From Bacteroides sp. CAG:1060_57_27 (GTDB lineage: Bacteria > Bacteroidota > Bacteroidia > Bacteroidales > UBA932): DNA of 64,000 nt. The position numbers and the translations under genes are program-made. Position 1 is the stretch's first letter. Each line of letters starts with the position of its first letter. The notes under the pieces are model-generated. The model was given only the letters and a program-made list of their open reading frames with translations, had not been told where the DNA came from and ran no database searches. The stretch is from assembly GCA_001915575.1 (NCBI GenBank), contig MNQT01000023.1:124001-188000 (forward strand). The letters run 5' to 3'. Positions 35,997 through 45,050 of the stretch are shown here, one piece after another.

Positions 35997-37154
35997 CTAT
36001 CTGCGCCGGGCACCGCCTCCCGAAGGACGGCTGCCCCCGGAGAACGAGCCGCTTGAACGGCTGCCGCTGGAAAATCCGGACGAATAGGAGCTGGAAGGTC
36101 TCGAAGAGCTGCCTGGACTGCTGAACGACGACCTGCTCCTGGTAGTCGAACCGCTTCTAATGGACGAAGGCGTCGAAGGGTTCCTCCTGACAGTAGTGGA
36201 GCCTGAAGAACGGTAACTGTCGTTCCTGCGGATGGAGGTTCCGCCGGAGCGCACCGAACTGCCGCGGTTCGGAGCGGGGCTGGCACCCGAGCCTATACTG
36301 CTGCCGCCGGTCTGTGACGGTCTCGTGCCCGAACCTATATTTATGCTGGGGCTGCTCTGCCTGTTCGAATACCTGGTCCTGACGGAACTTCCGCCGGCCG
36401 CTCCCGAGTTGTGTGACGGAGCAGCTCCGCTACCTATGGAACTTCCGCCGGAGGAAGGCCTGAGAACCGTAGAGCCGGCGGATCCGTATGCGCCTCCGCC
36501 TATACCGGGCCGCGTGACAGAACCGGGATTACGCCTGTTCGAACCGGTTCCGGGAACCCTTTCCCTGCGTCCCGGACTCTGCGTGAAGCGGCGTTCGCCG
36601 AAATAGCGGCGGCCGTCGGGCGAGAGTCCCGGCTTCGGGGGACGGGGACCTACATGCCATGGATCGTGATGCCAATACCCGTGGTACCAGGGATCGTACC
36701 AGTGTCCATAATACCACGGATCATGCCAATAGTGGTGGTACCAGGGGTCGAACGCCCATGAATATCCGTAATACCATGGGTCGTACCAGGGGTCGTACCA
36801 GCGGTAGTGGTTGTACCATATACGGTATTCCCAGGGATCCGGCAGGTACCATGAATCCCACAGGAGGAACGGGGCAAGGCCGAAGCTGAAGGAGATGTCG
36901 CTGTCGCGGTCGTCTTCGAGAACAACATACACGGTGTCCCGCGCCGCTCCCTGCTTTTCAGCTATGCGGGCCGCGGCCATCGCCTCGAAATCCTCGACGG
37001 AGTATATCGTGACCTCTTTCCGAGGGACATATGTACCTCCGTAACTGTATATGCCGTCCTGATATTGCTGGTATGAATACTGCGCGGTCATGCCACACGA
37101 TGCCAGGGCCAAGGCCACAGGCACCGACAATAAAAGTGTAGTGTTCCGTTTCAT
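35997..37154 (-). CDS. Low-complexity lipoprotein with DPW repeats and Ser/Arg/Gly tail
   Basis: 385 residues from the ATG at 37154 (another ATG 6 nt earlier is possible). Lipobox LALASC gives Cys 20. Residues 22-75 hold a YSYGGTYVPRKEVTIYSVED segment, also seen at the start of similar Bacteroidales lipoproteins as I recall. Residues 106-167 carry seven DPW units embedded in Tyr/His/Trp (WYDPWYHGYW type). Residues 180-385 are a basic Ser/Gly/Arg tail with SSIGSGA-like repeats. Composition suggests an aromatic, possibly cell-wall- or nucleic-acid-interacting surface layer. No enzyme domain is visible. It is the first gene upstream of the FadL/lpx series and divergent from proS. Confidence 0.75.
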   Translation of the reverse strand: MKRNTTLLLSVPVALALASCGMTAQYSYQQYQDGIYSYGGTYVPRKEVTIYSVEDFEAMAAARIAEKQGAARDTVYVVLEDDRDSDISFSFGLAPFLLWDSWYLPDPWEYRIWYNHYRWYDPWYDPWYYGYSWAFDPWYHHYWHDPWYYGHWYDPWYHGYWHHDPWHVGPRPPKPGLSPDGRRYFGERRFTQSPGRRERVPGTGSNRRNPGSVTRPGIGGGAYGSAGSTVLRPSSGGSSIGSGAAPSHNSGAAGGSSVRTRYSNRQSSPSINIGSGTRPSQTGGSSIGSGASPAPNRGSSVRSGGTSIRRNDSYRSSGSTTVRRNPSTPSSIRSGSTTRSRSSFSSPGSSSRPSSSYSSGFSSGSRSSGSFSGGSRPSGGGARRR

Positions 37155-37183
37155 AATCATTTTCCCTATCTAAATAAAAGTTG

Positions 37184-37191
37184 TATCTTTG
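37184..37191 (+). promoter_or_regulatory. Promoter for proS
   Basis: TATCTTTG (TAnnTTTG) has TTTC exactly 19 nt upstream (37161-37164), a near match to the -33 TTTG. The leader to the proS ATG is 83 nt. Confidence 0.6.
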
Positions 37192-37274
37192 CGCTCGCAG
37201 ATATTCCGCAGTACGGGATACTCTTAACTTAGATGCAAATTTCGAAAAAAAACGCAGACTTTCAATAAGAAAAT

Positions 37275-38753
37275 ATGGCAAAAGCGGTTACCAGGCGCTC
37301 CGACAACTATTCACAGTGGTATAACGACCTTGCGCTCAAAGCCGACCTCGCGGAGCAGTCGGCAGTACGCGGATGCATGGTCATAAAGCCTTATGGCTAT
37401 GCCATATGGGAAAAGATGCAGGGCATACTTGACGGCATGTTCAAGGAGACAGGAGTGCAGAACGCATACTTCCCCCTGTTCATCCCGAAGTCCTTCTTCA
37501 GCCGCGAGGCCGAGCATGTCGCCGGATTTGCCAAGGAATGCGCGGTAGTCACGCACCATCGCCTGATGAACGACCCCGACGGAAAGGGTGTCGTGGTAGA
37601 CCCCGACGCAAGGCTCGAGGAGGAGCTGATAGTCCGCCCCACCTCGGAGACCATAATATGGAACACCTACAAGAACTGGATAACCTCGTGGAGAGACCTG
37701 CCGGTACTCTGCAACCAGTGGTGCAACGTCGTCCGCTGGGAGATGCGCACAAGGCTCTTCCTGCGCACCGCCGAGTTCCTCTGGCAGGAGGGACATACCG
37801 CGCACGCCACAGCGCAGGAAGCGCAGGAGAAGGCCTACGAAATGGTCCAGATCTATGCCAGGTTCGCACGGGAAGTGATGGCTCTGCCCGTAATCGTAGG
37901 GCACAAGAGCCCCAACGAACGCTTCGCAGGAGCCCTCGACACCCTCACTATAGAGGCCATGATGCAGGACGGGAAGGCACTGCAGGCCGGCACCTCCCAC
38001 TTCCTCGGCCAGAACTTTGCAAAGTCGTTCGACGTGCAGTTCACCAACAAGGAAGGCAAGCTCGAGTATGTCTGGGCCACTTCATGGGGAGTGAGCACGC
38101 GTCTCATGGGTGCGCTGATAATGGCGCACGGCGACGACAACGGACTGGTACTCCCCCCGAAGCTCGCCCCGATACAGGTCGTAATGGTGCCCATATACCG
38201 CAGCGACGAGGAGCATGCCGACGTAATCGCAAGGCTTGGTGAGATCAAGGCGCAGCTCTCTTCGAAGGGAATCAGCGTGAAGATCGATGACCGCGACACG
38301 CTGCGTCCCGGCTTCAAGTTCGCGGAATGGGAACTGAAGGGAGTCCCCGTAAGGCTCGCCGTGGGAGAGAGGGACCTTGCCGCAGGCACCGTCGAAGTTG
38401 CGCGCAGGGACACACTCACGAAGGAGACCATGCCTCTCGAAGGCATAGCGGAGCACATCTGCTCCCTGCTCGACGACATCCAGGCGAACATCTACGACAA
38501 GGCCCTCAGGTTCAGGGATGCCAACATAGAGAAGTGCGACGACTGGGAGGAGTTCAAGGCAAAGATCCAGACAGGCAAGTTCCTGCTCTGCCACTGGGAC
38601 GGCACGGTCGAGACCGAGCAGGCGATAAAGGACGCCACCAAGGCTACGATACGCTGCATCCCTATCGACAGTTGCGTCTGCGAGGAGAAGGGCGTGGACA
38701 TATATTCCGGCAAGCCCTCGGAAAGGAGAGTAGTATTTGCAATATCATATTAG
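37275..38753 (+). CDS. proS: Prolyl-tRNA synthetase, eukaryotic/archaeal-like short form
   Basis: 492 residues, matching the short ProS type without the editing insertion found in the roughly 570-residue bacterial form. Class II motifs are visible: motif 2 as [20 protein letters not shown], motif 3 as [10 protein letters not shown] preceded by [15 protein letters not shown], and the proline-binding PTSETIIW region. A C-terminal zinc-type domain ends in VVFAISY. It charges tRNA-Pro. The DUF3078 gene follows 24 nt later. Confidence 0.97.
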   Translation: MAKAVTRRSDNYSQWYNDLALKADLAEQSAVRGCMVIKPYGYAIWEKMQGILDGMFKETGVQNAYFPLFIPKSFFSREAEHVAGFAKECAVVTHHRLMNDPDGKGVVVDPDARLEEELIVRPTSETIIWNTYKNWITSWRDLPVLCNQWCNVVRWEMRTRLFLRTAEFLWQEGHTAHATAQEAQEKAYEMVQIYARFAREVMALPVIVGHKSPNERFAGALDTLTIEAMMQDGKALQAGTSHFLGQNFAKSFDVQFTNKEGKLEYVWATSWGVSTRLMGALIMAHGDDNGLVLPPKLAPIQVVMVPIYRSDEEHADVIARLGEIKAQLSSKGISVKIDDRDTLRPGFKFAEWELKGVPVRLAVGERDLAAGTVEVARRDTLTKETMPLEGIAEHICSLLDDIQANIYDKALRFRDANIEKCDDWEEFKAKIQTGKFLLCHWDGTVETEQAIKDATKATIRCIPIDSCVCEEKGVDIYSGKPSERRVVFAISY

Positions 38754-38777
38754 AATTAGACCGAAAAACTACTCCGG

Positions 38778-39782
38778 ATGAAAAAACCGATGTGTGTACT
38801 GGCAGGACTCGTATGCGCCTGCACCCTTGCGTATTCACAGGACGATGTCCAGAAGGCCACGGCGGAAGCTGCTGCGGCCCTGTCCAGGATTCCCGAGGCC
38901 GAGCAGGAAGAGGAGCAGCCCAGGTATTGGACTTCATCTTCACAGTTCGACCTTGGAATGAGCAACACCAGCCTGTGGAACTGGGCTGCCGGCGGATATA
39001 ACACACTGGCCGCCAACGGAGGCCTCGACGCCAAGGCCGACTATGCCAAGGACCTGCTGAGCTGGAAGAACCGTCTCCAGCTGCAGTACGGCTTCTTCTG
39101 GTCTGCAGACAAGAAGAACCTGATGCAGAAGAGCAACGACGTAATCTATCTCGAGAGCCGTCTCGCATTCAAGACTGCAAACTCCAGCAAGTGGAACTAC
39201 ACCGCATCGTTCGACTTCCGCTCGCAGTTCTCCAACAGTTACGACACCTACACCCTCGACGAAGCGACCCAGACATGGAGCGGTACCCTCAAGTCAGGCT
39301 TCCTCTCCCCCGCATACACGAACATAGCGCTCGGTATGGAGTGGACGCCCACCGACTGGTTCAACGTCAATATCGCCCCCCTCACCGGTGGCTTCACGAT
39401 CTGCACTATCGACGAACTTAAGAAGAACTACGGAATGAAACTCATCGAAGTGGGTCTCGACCCTGCGGTAGGCTCAAACTACCGTGACGCCCTGTTCCAG
39501 TTCGGTGCCCAGATCAAGATGAACTTCAAGACGTCTGTCAACGACGTGTTCACCTACGAGACCCAGCTCGTCCTCTTCACCGACTATCTCGACAAGCCTT
39601 TCCGCCACAACAGGGTAAACTGGGACAACAAGTTCAGCTGGCAGGTGGCCAAGTACCTCAAGCTCTCGCTAAACACCTGGCTCATCTACGACCCTATCGT
39701 GCTGATCGACGGCATCCAGAGAGTACAGTTCAAGGAGTCGTTCACGATCAACTTCACCTACACTATCGCCAACAGGAAATAA
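38778..39782 (+). CDS. DUF3078 outer-membrane-type protein
   Basis: 334 residues. A signal peptide (to about 20) is followed by an Ala/Glu-rich spacer and the DUF3078 pattern: W-T-S-S-S-Q-F-D-L-G-M-S-N-T, SLWNWAAGGYNTLAANGG, NRLQLQYGFFWSADKK and a final strand SFTINFTYTIANRK. Amphipathic beta-strands suggest an outer-membrane barrel. It is restricted to Bacteroidetes and its function is unknown. Its stop codon overlaps the tilS ATG (ATAATG), pointing to one transcript with proS and tilS. Confidence 0.85.
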   Translation: MKKPMCVLAGLVCACTLAYSQDDVQKATAEAAAALSRIPEAEQEEEQPRYWTSSSQFDLGMSNTSLWNWAAGGYNTLAANGGLDAKADYAKDLLSWKNRLQLQYGFFWSADKKNLMQKSNDVIYLESRLAFKTANSSKWNYTASFDFRSQFSNSYDTYTLDEATQTWSGTLKSGFLSPAYTNIALGMEWTPTDWFNVNIAPLTGGFTICTIDELKKNYGMKLIEVGLDPAVGSNYRDALFQFGAQIKMNFKTSVNDVFTYETQLVLFTDYLDKPFRHNRVNWDNKFSWQVAKYLKLSLNTWLIYDPIVLIDGIQRVQFKESFTINFTYTIANRK

Positions 39783-41014
39783 TGAAGAAAGTACTGCTCG
39801 CCGTCAGCGGCGGCATAGACTCCATGTATATGGCAAACAGGGCTTCGGATCTATTCCCCGGAGCCCTTGCTGCTGTCGCGCACTGCAACTTCACCCTCCG
39901 TGGAGAGGAGTCTGACGGCGACGAGCTTTTCGTCAGGCAGTGGTGCGCCGACCGCGGCATGACCTGCCATGTCCGCCGCTTCGACACCGCCCTCTACGCC
40001 TCGCAGAAAGGCATAAGCATAGAAATGGCGGCGAGGGAGCTGCGCTACGGGTGGTTTGCCCGGCTTTGCGACGAATTCGGATACGAGGCCGTGGCCGTGG
40101 CCCACAACGCCAACGACGACGCCGAAACACTGATGCTGAACCTGCTGCGCGGCACTGGGACAAAGGGCATACGCGGCATGGGCGACCGCCCCGGAATACT
40201 AAGGCCGCTGCTCGGCATCGAACGGGCGGAGATACAGGACTGGATGTCGCAGCGCGGGCTCGGCTGGAGGGAAGACAGCAGCAACGCAGGGTGCGACGTC
40301 AAGCGCAACATTATACGCAACGAGGTATTTCCCGTCTTCAGGCGCATCAATCCTTCCTTCATAAAGACCCTGCGCGAAGACATGCGCCGTTTCGCCCAGG
40401 TCGACGACATAGCGGAAGACTACTTCCTCTCGGTCAGGGACGGCCTGCTGACCGGCACAGGCGACATCAGGCTCGACGTGCTGCTCGGACTCAGGCACCG
40501 CGAATACCTGCTGTGGAGACTGCTCGAGGGAAGCGGCATACGGAGGGAGGAGTTCAACTCTCTCGTCGCCTGCCTCAGGGAGGGTCGGCAGTATGCTGGA
40601 AAGACCTTCGGGCCGGTAATCGCCTCGGCAGGAAGGCTGACGCTCCGCGGGGCGTCGAAGGCCTGCGGCAGGCAGCTCGTATGCGAGACCCTCTCCCGCG
40701 ACGAACTGGACAGTCTGGTCCAGGAAGACGGCGTCATAATACTCGACGCCGGCAAGCTGCCCCTGCCCCTGAAGATACGCAGGTGGCGCAGCGGCGACTG
40801 GATGACACCGCTCGGGATGAAGGGACGCAAGAAACTCTCCGACATCCTCACCGAACTGAAGTACAACCTCGACGAGAAGCAGGAGGCCGAAGTCATAGAA
40901 CTCGAGGGCAGCCATGTGGCGGCCCTGCTGTGCAGGAAGATAGACGAAAGCGTAAAGGTGGACGGCAGGACGGCCTCGGTTCTCAGGCTCAGCTACCGTT
41001 CCTCCAGCATGTAG
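39782..41014 (+). CDS. tilS: tRNA(Ile)-lysidine synthetase
   Basis: 410 residues. The PP-loop ATPase motif SGGIDS lies at residues 9-14, followed by the N-terminal adenylation domain (AHCNFTLRGEESDGDELFV, AHNANDDAETLMLNLLRGTG, RPLLGIERAEI). A C-terminal TilS substrate-binding domain includes KIRRWRSGDWMTPLGMKGRKKLSD. It converts C34 of the tRNA-Ile2 anticodon to lysidine. The last 22 nt overlap the convergent FtsB-like gene. Confidence 0.96.
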   Translation: MKKVLLAVSGGIDSMYMANRASDLFPGALAAVAHCNFTLRGEESDGDELFVRQWCADRGMTCHVRRFDTALYASQKGISIEMAARELRYGWFARLCDEFGYEAVAVAHNANDDAETLMLNLLRGTGTKGIRGMGDRPGILRPLLGIERAEIQDWMSQRGLGWREDSSNAGCDVKRNIIRNEVFPVFRRINPSFIKTLREDMRRFAQVDDIAEDYFLSVRDGLLTGTGDIRLDVLLGLRHREYLLWRLLEGSGIRREEFNSLVACLREGRQYAGKTFGPVIASAGRLTLRGASKACGRQLVCETLSRDELDSLVQEDGVIILDAGKLPLPLKIRRWRSGDWMTPLGMKGRKKLSDILTELKYNLDEKQEAEVIELEGSHVAALLCRKIDESVKVDGRTASVLRLSYRSSSM

Positions 41015-41322
41015 ACATCGTCGCCCGGCTCGGCGAAGCCGTAGGTCTCGCGCGCGAACTTCTCAAGGCTGTCCCTGTCACAGGCGTACATCCTGATAGT
41101 CTGCCGCATCTCGGCGTTCTGCTCCACCAGACGCTCGATCTCGTGCTTCTGCTGCCTCAGGGTGAATCCGGCGCGCAGCCAGGTTATCACGCTGTCCCTC
41201 TTGACCAGCATAAACAGCACGAACACGGCCGTGGCGATTATGGCGAAACGCGCAAACGAACGCTCTTCGCGCCTGTTTCCGTCCTTGCTGCGGTCCCACA
41301 GATCGCCCTTGAATCTCGCCAT
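40993..41322 (-). CDS. FtsB/DivIC-like septum formation initiator
   Basis: 109 residues. A cytoplasmic Arg-rich start is followed by one membrane helix (FAIIATAVFVLFMLV, about 25-40), then a coiled coil (LRQQKHEIERLVEQNAEMRQ) and the family end YACDRDSLEKFARETYGFAEPGD. It is a small bitopic divisome protein that pairs with FtsL. Its 3' end overlaps tilS by 22 nt in convergent orientation. Confidence 0.88.
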   Translation of the reverse strand: MARFKGDLWDRSKDGNRREERSFARFAIIATAVFVLFMLVKRDSVITWLRAGFTLRQQKHEIERLVEQNAEMRQTIRMYACDRDSLEKFARETYGFAEPGDDVYMLEER

Positions 41323-41378
41323 AGAATTAAAGATGAATTGTTTCAGCCGCTAATTTAGAGAAAATCAGCGATTTTTTA

Positions 41379-41386
41379 TACTTTTG
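41379..41386 (+). promoter_or_regulatory. Promoter -7 box for the sugar nucleotidyltransferase gene
   Basis: TACTTTTG matches TAnnTTTG and lies 24 nt before the ATG at 41411. This excludes the upstream in-frame start at 41384. A TTTAG lies near the -33 position with 20-nt spacing. Confidence 0.55.
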
Positions 41387-41410
41387 CCTGTTATTTATAC
41401 GCATTTGCAG

Positions 41411-42361
41411 ATGAAACCTACACTTTTAGTCCTCGCCGCCGGAATGGGAAGCCGTTACGGCGGACTCAAGCAGATGGACCCCCTGGGCCCCGGCGGAGAG
41501 ACAATCATAGACTACTCGATATACGATGCCGTGCACAGCGGCTTCGGGAAGGTCGTATACATAGTCAGGGAATACTTCCTGGAGCAGTTCAAGGCCGCGG
41601 CCGAGCAGAAGTACAGAGGAGTGAGATGCCCCGACGGCTCTCCCCTGGAACTGGCGTTCGTAACCCAGGAGCTCGACAAGATTCCCGCAGGATACAGCCC
41701 GGATCCCGGAAGGCAGAAACCCTGGGGAACGGCGCACGCCGTACTCATGGCAAGGGATGTCATAGACGGCCCGTTCGTCGTGATCAACGGCGACGACTAC
41801 TACGGACGCGAGTCGTTCGCGCTCGCCGCACAGTGGTGCATGGAGCATGAAGGAGGCTCGGGCCGGTATGCCATAGTGGGATTCGAGCTCGACAACACGC
41901 TCAGCAAGTCCGGGGGCGTATCGAGGGGCATATGCCACTACGATGCGCAGATGCACCTCACAGACGTGGTCGAGCACCATAACATAGCGCTGGGAGCCGA
42001 CGGGAAGGTCACCGGCGACAACTCAGTCTCCGGGCAGAAAGTCACCCTTCAGGGCAAGGCCCTCTGCTCGATGAACATGTGGTGCTTCACCCCCGACTAT
42101 TTCCCGCGCAGCGAGGGCATCTTCCGCACATTCCTCGACAGCAGTGCGAGCGATCCCCGGAAAGAGTTCTACATCCCCTATGCAGTGGATGTGATGATAA
42201 GGTCGGGAGAGGTCAGCTGCGAGGTGATTCCCACCCCGTCGAGGTGGTTCGGGGTGACCTTCAAGGAAGACAGGCCCGACGTCGTCGCGAAGTTCGCCGC
42301 ACTCGCGGCCGACGGAACCTACCCTACTCCACTCTATGGAAAACAGGAGGCTGCCGTATGA
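41411..42361 (+). CDS. Sugar-1-phosphate nucleotidyltransferase family protein
   Basis: 316 residues. The NTP-transferase signature VLAAGMGSRYGGLKQMDPLG lies at the N-terminus (residues 6-25). The metal-binding aspartates are likely in VINGDDYYG, and NMWCFTPDYF and EFYIPYAVD follow as in glucose-1-phosphate thymidylyl/uridylyltransferase-like proteins. It presumably makes an NDP-sugar. The sugar cannot be inferred. The stop codon overlaps the start of the CPBP protease gene (ATGA). Confidence 0.85.
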   Translation: MKPTLLVLAAGMGSRYGGLKQMDPLGPGGETIIDYSIYDAVHSGFGKVVYIVREYFLEQFKAAAEQKYRGVRCPDGSPLELAFVTQELDKIPAGYSPDPGRQKPWGTAHAVLMARDVIDGPFVVINGDDYYGRESFALAAQWCMEHEGGSGRYAIVGFELDNTLSKSGGVSRGICHYDAQMHLTDVVEHHNIALGADGKVTGDNSVSGQKVTLQGKALCSMNMWCFTPDYFPRSEGIFRTFLDSSASDPRKEFYIPYAVDVMIRSGEVSCEVIPTPSRWFGVTFKEDRPDVVAKFAALAADGTYPTPLYGKQEAAV

Positions 42362-43266
42362 CTCGTGCTAAGAACTACGATTTCTTCGGTATCTTCACCT
42401 ACTTCGTCCCGTCGGTGGCGGACATGTTCATCCTGCTCGGAATGCTGCTGTTCGGGGTAGTGCTGGGCAACCTTGCAAGCCTTGCAGTCACGCTCATTCC
42501 CGGAGCCGGAATGTCTATGGCCATGCTGGTGGCATATCCCGTGATGTTCATACCGGCGATGCTCTATGCAAGCGTGCAGAGCCGCCGGAAAAGCTACAAC
42601 AGCGGCGGAATACTGCTGGACAACGGCAACTTTGCACCCGTGGGAGGGTTCTTGTGCGCGGCGGCCGCGGTAGCCGCGACATTCTGCGTGGCGTTCTGCT
42701 CGGACGCGTTCTCCCTCCTGCTTCCCGAGCCGAGCGAGACCTTCAAGAACCTCATGGAGTCGATGACCCAGAGCAACTTCGTGCTCAACTTCATATCGGT
42801 GAGCATCTTCGCTCCCGTCTTCGAGGAATGGCTGTGCCGTGGCATGGTGCTCCGCGGACTTCTCGGGCACGGTGTCAGGCCGGTCTGGGCCATAGCCGTA
42901 TCCGCCGCGTTCTTCGCTCTGATACACCTCAACCCATGGCAGGCAGTACCGGCCTTCCTGATAGGCTCGCTTATGGGATATGTATACTACCGGACGGGCT
43001 CGCTGAAACTTACCATGCTGATGCATTTCGCCAACAACACCCTGTCGCTGGCGCTTTCCAACATCGACTCCCTGAAAGACATGGATACCTGGATGGATGT
43101 GATTCCCGCAAACTACTACTGGCTGCTGTTCGCCGCCGCCCTGCTGCTGGCCGTGCTATGCATAAGGCTGTTCGGCAGGATACCCTGCGACCGCACGGGA
43201 GCCTCCCGGAAGGTACCGCCGCTTTTCGAATCGGACATCGACTCCGCAGACCTCAGGCGCCCCTGA
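42358..43266 (+). CDS. CPBP-family (CAAX-like) intramembrane protease
   Basis: 302 residues from the ATG that overlaps the previous stop; a longer open frame lies inside the upstream gene. About seven hydrophobic helices. The catalytic motifs are EEWLCRGMVLRG (EExxxR, about residue 156), HLNPWQAVPAF (His) and MHFANNT (second His). These glutamate proteases cleave within the membrane; bacterial targets are mostly unknown, some linked to peptide maturation or self-protection. The last 14 nt overlap folP in convergent orientation. Confidence 0.88.
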   Translation: MTRAKNYDFFGIFTYFVPSVADMFILLGMLLFGVVLGNLASLAVTLIPGAGMSMAMLVAYPVMFIPAMLYASVQSRRKSYNSGGILLDNGNFAPVGGFLCAAAAVAATFCVAFCSDAFSLLLPEPSETFKNLMESMTQSNFVLNFISVSIFAPVFEEWLCRGMVLRGLLGHGVRPVWAIAVSAAFFALIHLNPWQAVPAFLIGSLMGYVYYRTGSLKLTMLMHFANNTLSLALSNIDSLKDMDTWMDVIPANYYWLLFAAALLLAVLCIRLFGRIPCDRTGASRKVPPLFESDIDSADLRRP

Positions 43267-43981
43267 GCGCGGCGGCCGCGGGGACATCGTGCACGCGCAG
43301 TATGCCGGCTCCGTTCGCAAGGGCCAGCCTGTGCGCCTTCTCGGTATCTCCGGCAGTGAAACGCTTGTCGGCAGCACCTATGAGTATCGGCCTGCCGAAT
43401 CTGCCGAACTCCCCGAGATGCGAAAGAAGCTCCCAGTTCTGCGCTGCGGTCTTCGAGAAGCCGAGTCCCGGATCGAGTATCCACCTCCGTACCCCGCAGC
43501 GCTCCGCCCTTGCGGCAAACGCGGCGAAATAGTCCTGTACGGCGGCGACTACACCTTCGGGATAGTCGCAGAGCGCGTCCATGGAACGCGGATTCCCTCT
43601 CTTGTGCATCGCGACATACTCCAAGCCGAGAGAGCCGACAAGCGGAAGCATCTGCGGATCATCCTCTCCCGCGGAAATATCGTTTACGATGAAGTCGCCT
43701 GCCAGGGAATATGCCCTGCGGACGACCTCGGCCCGCGTGGTGTCTATCGATATACGCACCGTTCCGTCCAGGGCCGACAGCACCGGCTCTAGCCTCGCCC
43801 ATTCGGTCTCGAGATCCACGTCCGCCGCACCCGGCCGCGTAGACACGGCACCGAGATCGACGATGTCAGCTCCCCGGGAAATCATCGCAGCCATGCGGGA
43901 AACGGCCTCGGAGGCCGTGGCCCTGCTCGGAGCCCAGAACGAGTCCGGCGTCAGGTTGACTATGCCCATTATCCTGAACAT
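43253..43981 (-). CDS. folP: Dihydropteroate synthase with an altered SRK motif
   Basis: 242 residues. Family motifs include IMGIVNLTPDSF, ADIVDLGAVSTRPGA, VNDISAGEDDP, ILDPGLGFSK and the phosphate-binding ILRVHDV with R229 and H231. The conserved S-R-K in the last loop reads IGAADKRF at 201-208: Lys is kept, Ser-Arg becomes Ala-Asp. The loop after it is also short. It condenses p-aminobenzoate with a pterin diphosphate in folate synthesis and is the sulfonamide target. It starts 4 nt after the stop of the DoxX-like gene. Confidence 0.93.
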   Translation of the reverse strand: MFRIMGIVNLTPDSFWAPSRATASEAVSRMAAMISRGADIVDLGAVSTRPGAADVDLETEWARLEPVLSALDGTVRISIDTTRAEVVRRAYSLAGDFIVNDISAGEDDPQMLPLVGSLGLEYVAMHKRGNPRSMDALCDYPEGVVAAVQDYFAAFAARAERCGVRRWILDPGLGFSKTAAQNWELLSHLGEFGRFGRPILIGAADKRFTAGDTEKAHRLALANGAGILRVHDVPAAAALRGA

Positions 43982-43985
43982 AGGC

Positions 43986-45050
43986 CTATAGCAGAAGCAT
44001 CACCGCAAAGACATACAGCATGAAACCCTGGAACTTCAGGGACGAAGAATTGCTGGTGGACACGAACACCTCCACCGGGTCGTCGTCGGAAATCTCCGCA
44101 AGGTACTCCCGGGAAGGAGCCTTGCGCGACGACCATTTCTGGATTATCTGCCCGTCGGCGATATAGGTATATCCGCCGTTCGAACGGTTCAGGGTCAGCA
44201 GTGTCTTCCTGTCGGCGAAGTACACGCTCGAAAGCAGGTCCGGACTGCCTCCTGCGAGGGCCTCGATCTGCGACGGGGTGGAGCTGACCAGCACCAGCGG
44301 AAGATAGCCCTCCTGCCGCGAAGACCTCACGACAGACTCTATATCCGACCATTTTGCATCGGAAAGCTTAGCCGGATCGAAGGCCGAGACGGCGAGCACG
44401 GGTCCGGAAAGAGCCAGCGAATCGACATAGTTGCCGTCCACATCGCTGAAGGACAGCACTGTCGGCAGTTCTCCGGAGCTGAAGTCGGCATCCTCCCAGG
44501 ACATCAGCTCCGTCCCGGGACGGTAGTCGGTGAAGTCGATCAGGGGAAGCGACAGGGAAGAATACAGGAAGAACAGCAGCGACGACACGGCCACCAGGCC
44601 GAAGCTTCCGTATTTTATCTTTCTCGTCGGCTCCAGCGAGCGCATGGGTATATAGGCAAGGGCCCAGAGTCCGAGCAGCACCAGATTCTTGAGGAAACTC
44701 TGGAGATGTGTCAGGTGCACCGCCTCACCGAAGCATCCGCAGTCCATGACTGGATTGAATACCAGCAGTATGAGCGTGACTATGGTGAAGAAGCCGAGGA
44801 ACGCGAGCACCGTAATGCCTACCGCCTTCTTCCACACGCCCGTAATCAGTGCAGCGCCGAGTATTGTTTCGGCAAGGGCCAGGCAGGCTCCTAGCGCATA
44901 GTCGGCGAAGTGCAGGAATCCCAGGCGGAAGAACTTGAGATATTCTTCCACTATCAGCGATGTTCCGACCGGGTCCATGAGCTTGAGCATGCCCGACACG
45001 AAGAACACTATTCCTATCAGGACGGCGCTAAATCTTCTTATGGTTCTCAT
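43986..45050 (-). CDS. BT_3928-type DoxX-like membrane protein
   Basis: 354 residues from the ATG at 45050, overlapping tmk by 23 nt; the longer frame would start inside tmk. Four N-terminal helices match DoxX/MauE-like proteins (GIVFFVSGMLKLMDPVGTSL, LAETILGAALITGVWKK, MDCGCFGEAVHLT). The CGCFG pair resembles the MauE/DoxX redox motif. A periplasmic domain of about 150 residues and a final helix follow. A role in envelope redox chemistry is plausible but unproven. Its coupling to tmk and folP looks like simple operon packing. Confidence 0.8.
   Translation of the reverse strand: MRTIRRFSAVLIGIVFFVSGMLKLMDPVGTSLIVEEYLKFFRLGFLHFADYALGACLALAETILGAALITGVWKKAVGITVLAFLGFFTIVTLILLVFNPVMDCGCFGEAVHLTHLQSFLKNLVLLGLWALAYIPMRSLEPTRKIKYGSFGLVAVSSLLFFLYSSLSLPLIDFTDYRPGTELMSWEDADFSSGELPTVLSFSDVDGNYVDSLALSGPVLAVSAFDPAKLSDAKWSDIESVVRSSRQEGYLPLVLVSSTPSQIEALAGGSPDLLSSVYFADRKTLLTLNRSNGGYTYIADGQIIQKWSSRKAPSREYLAEISDDDPVEVFVSTSNSSSLKFQGFMLYVFAVMLLL

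Noticed and set aside
36650..36900. A CRISPR-like or tandem DNA repeat
   Set aside because: The recurring DNA words are imperfect and in codon register with the DPW protein repeats; spacing is irregular.
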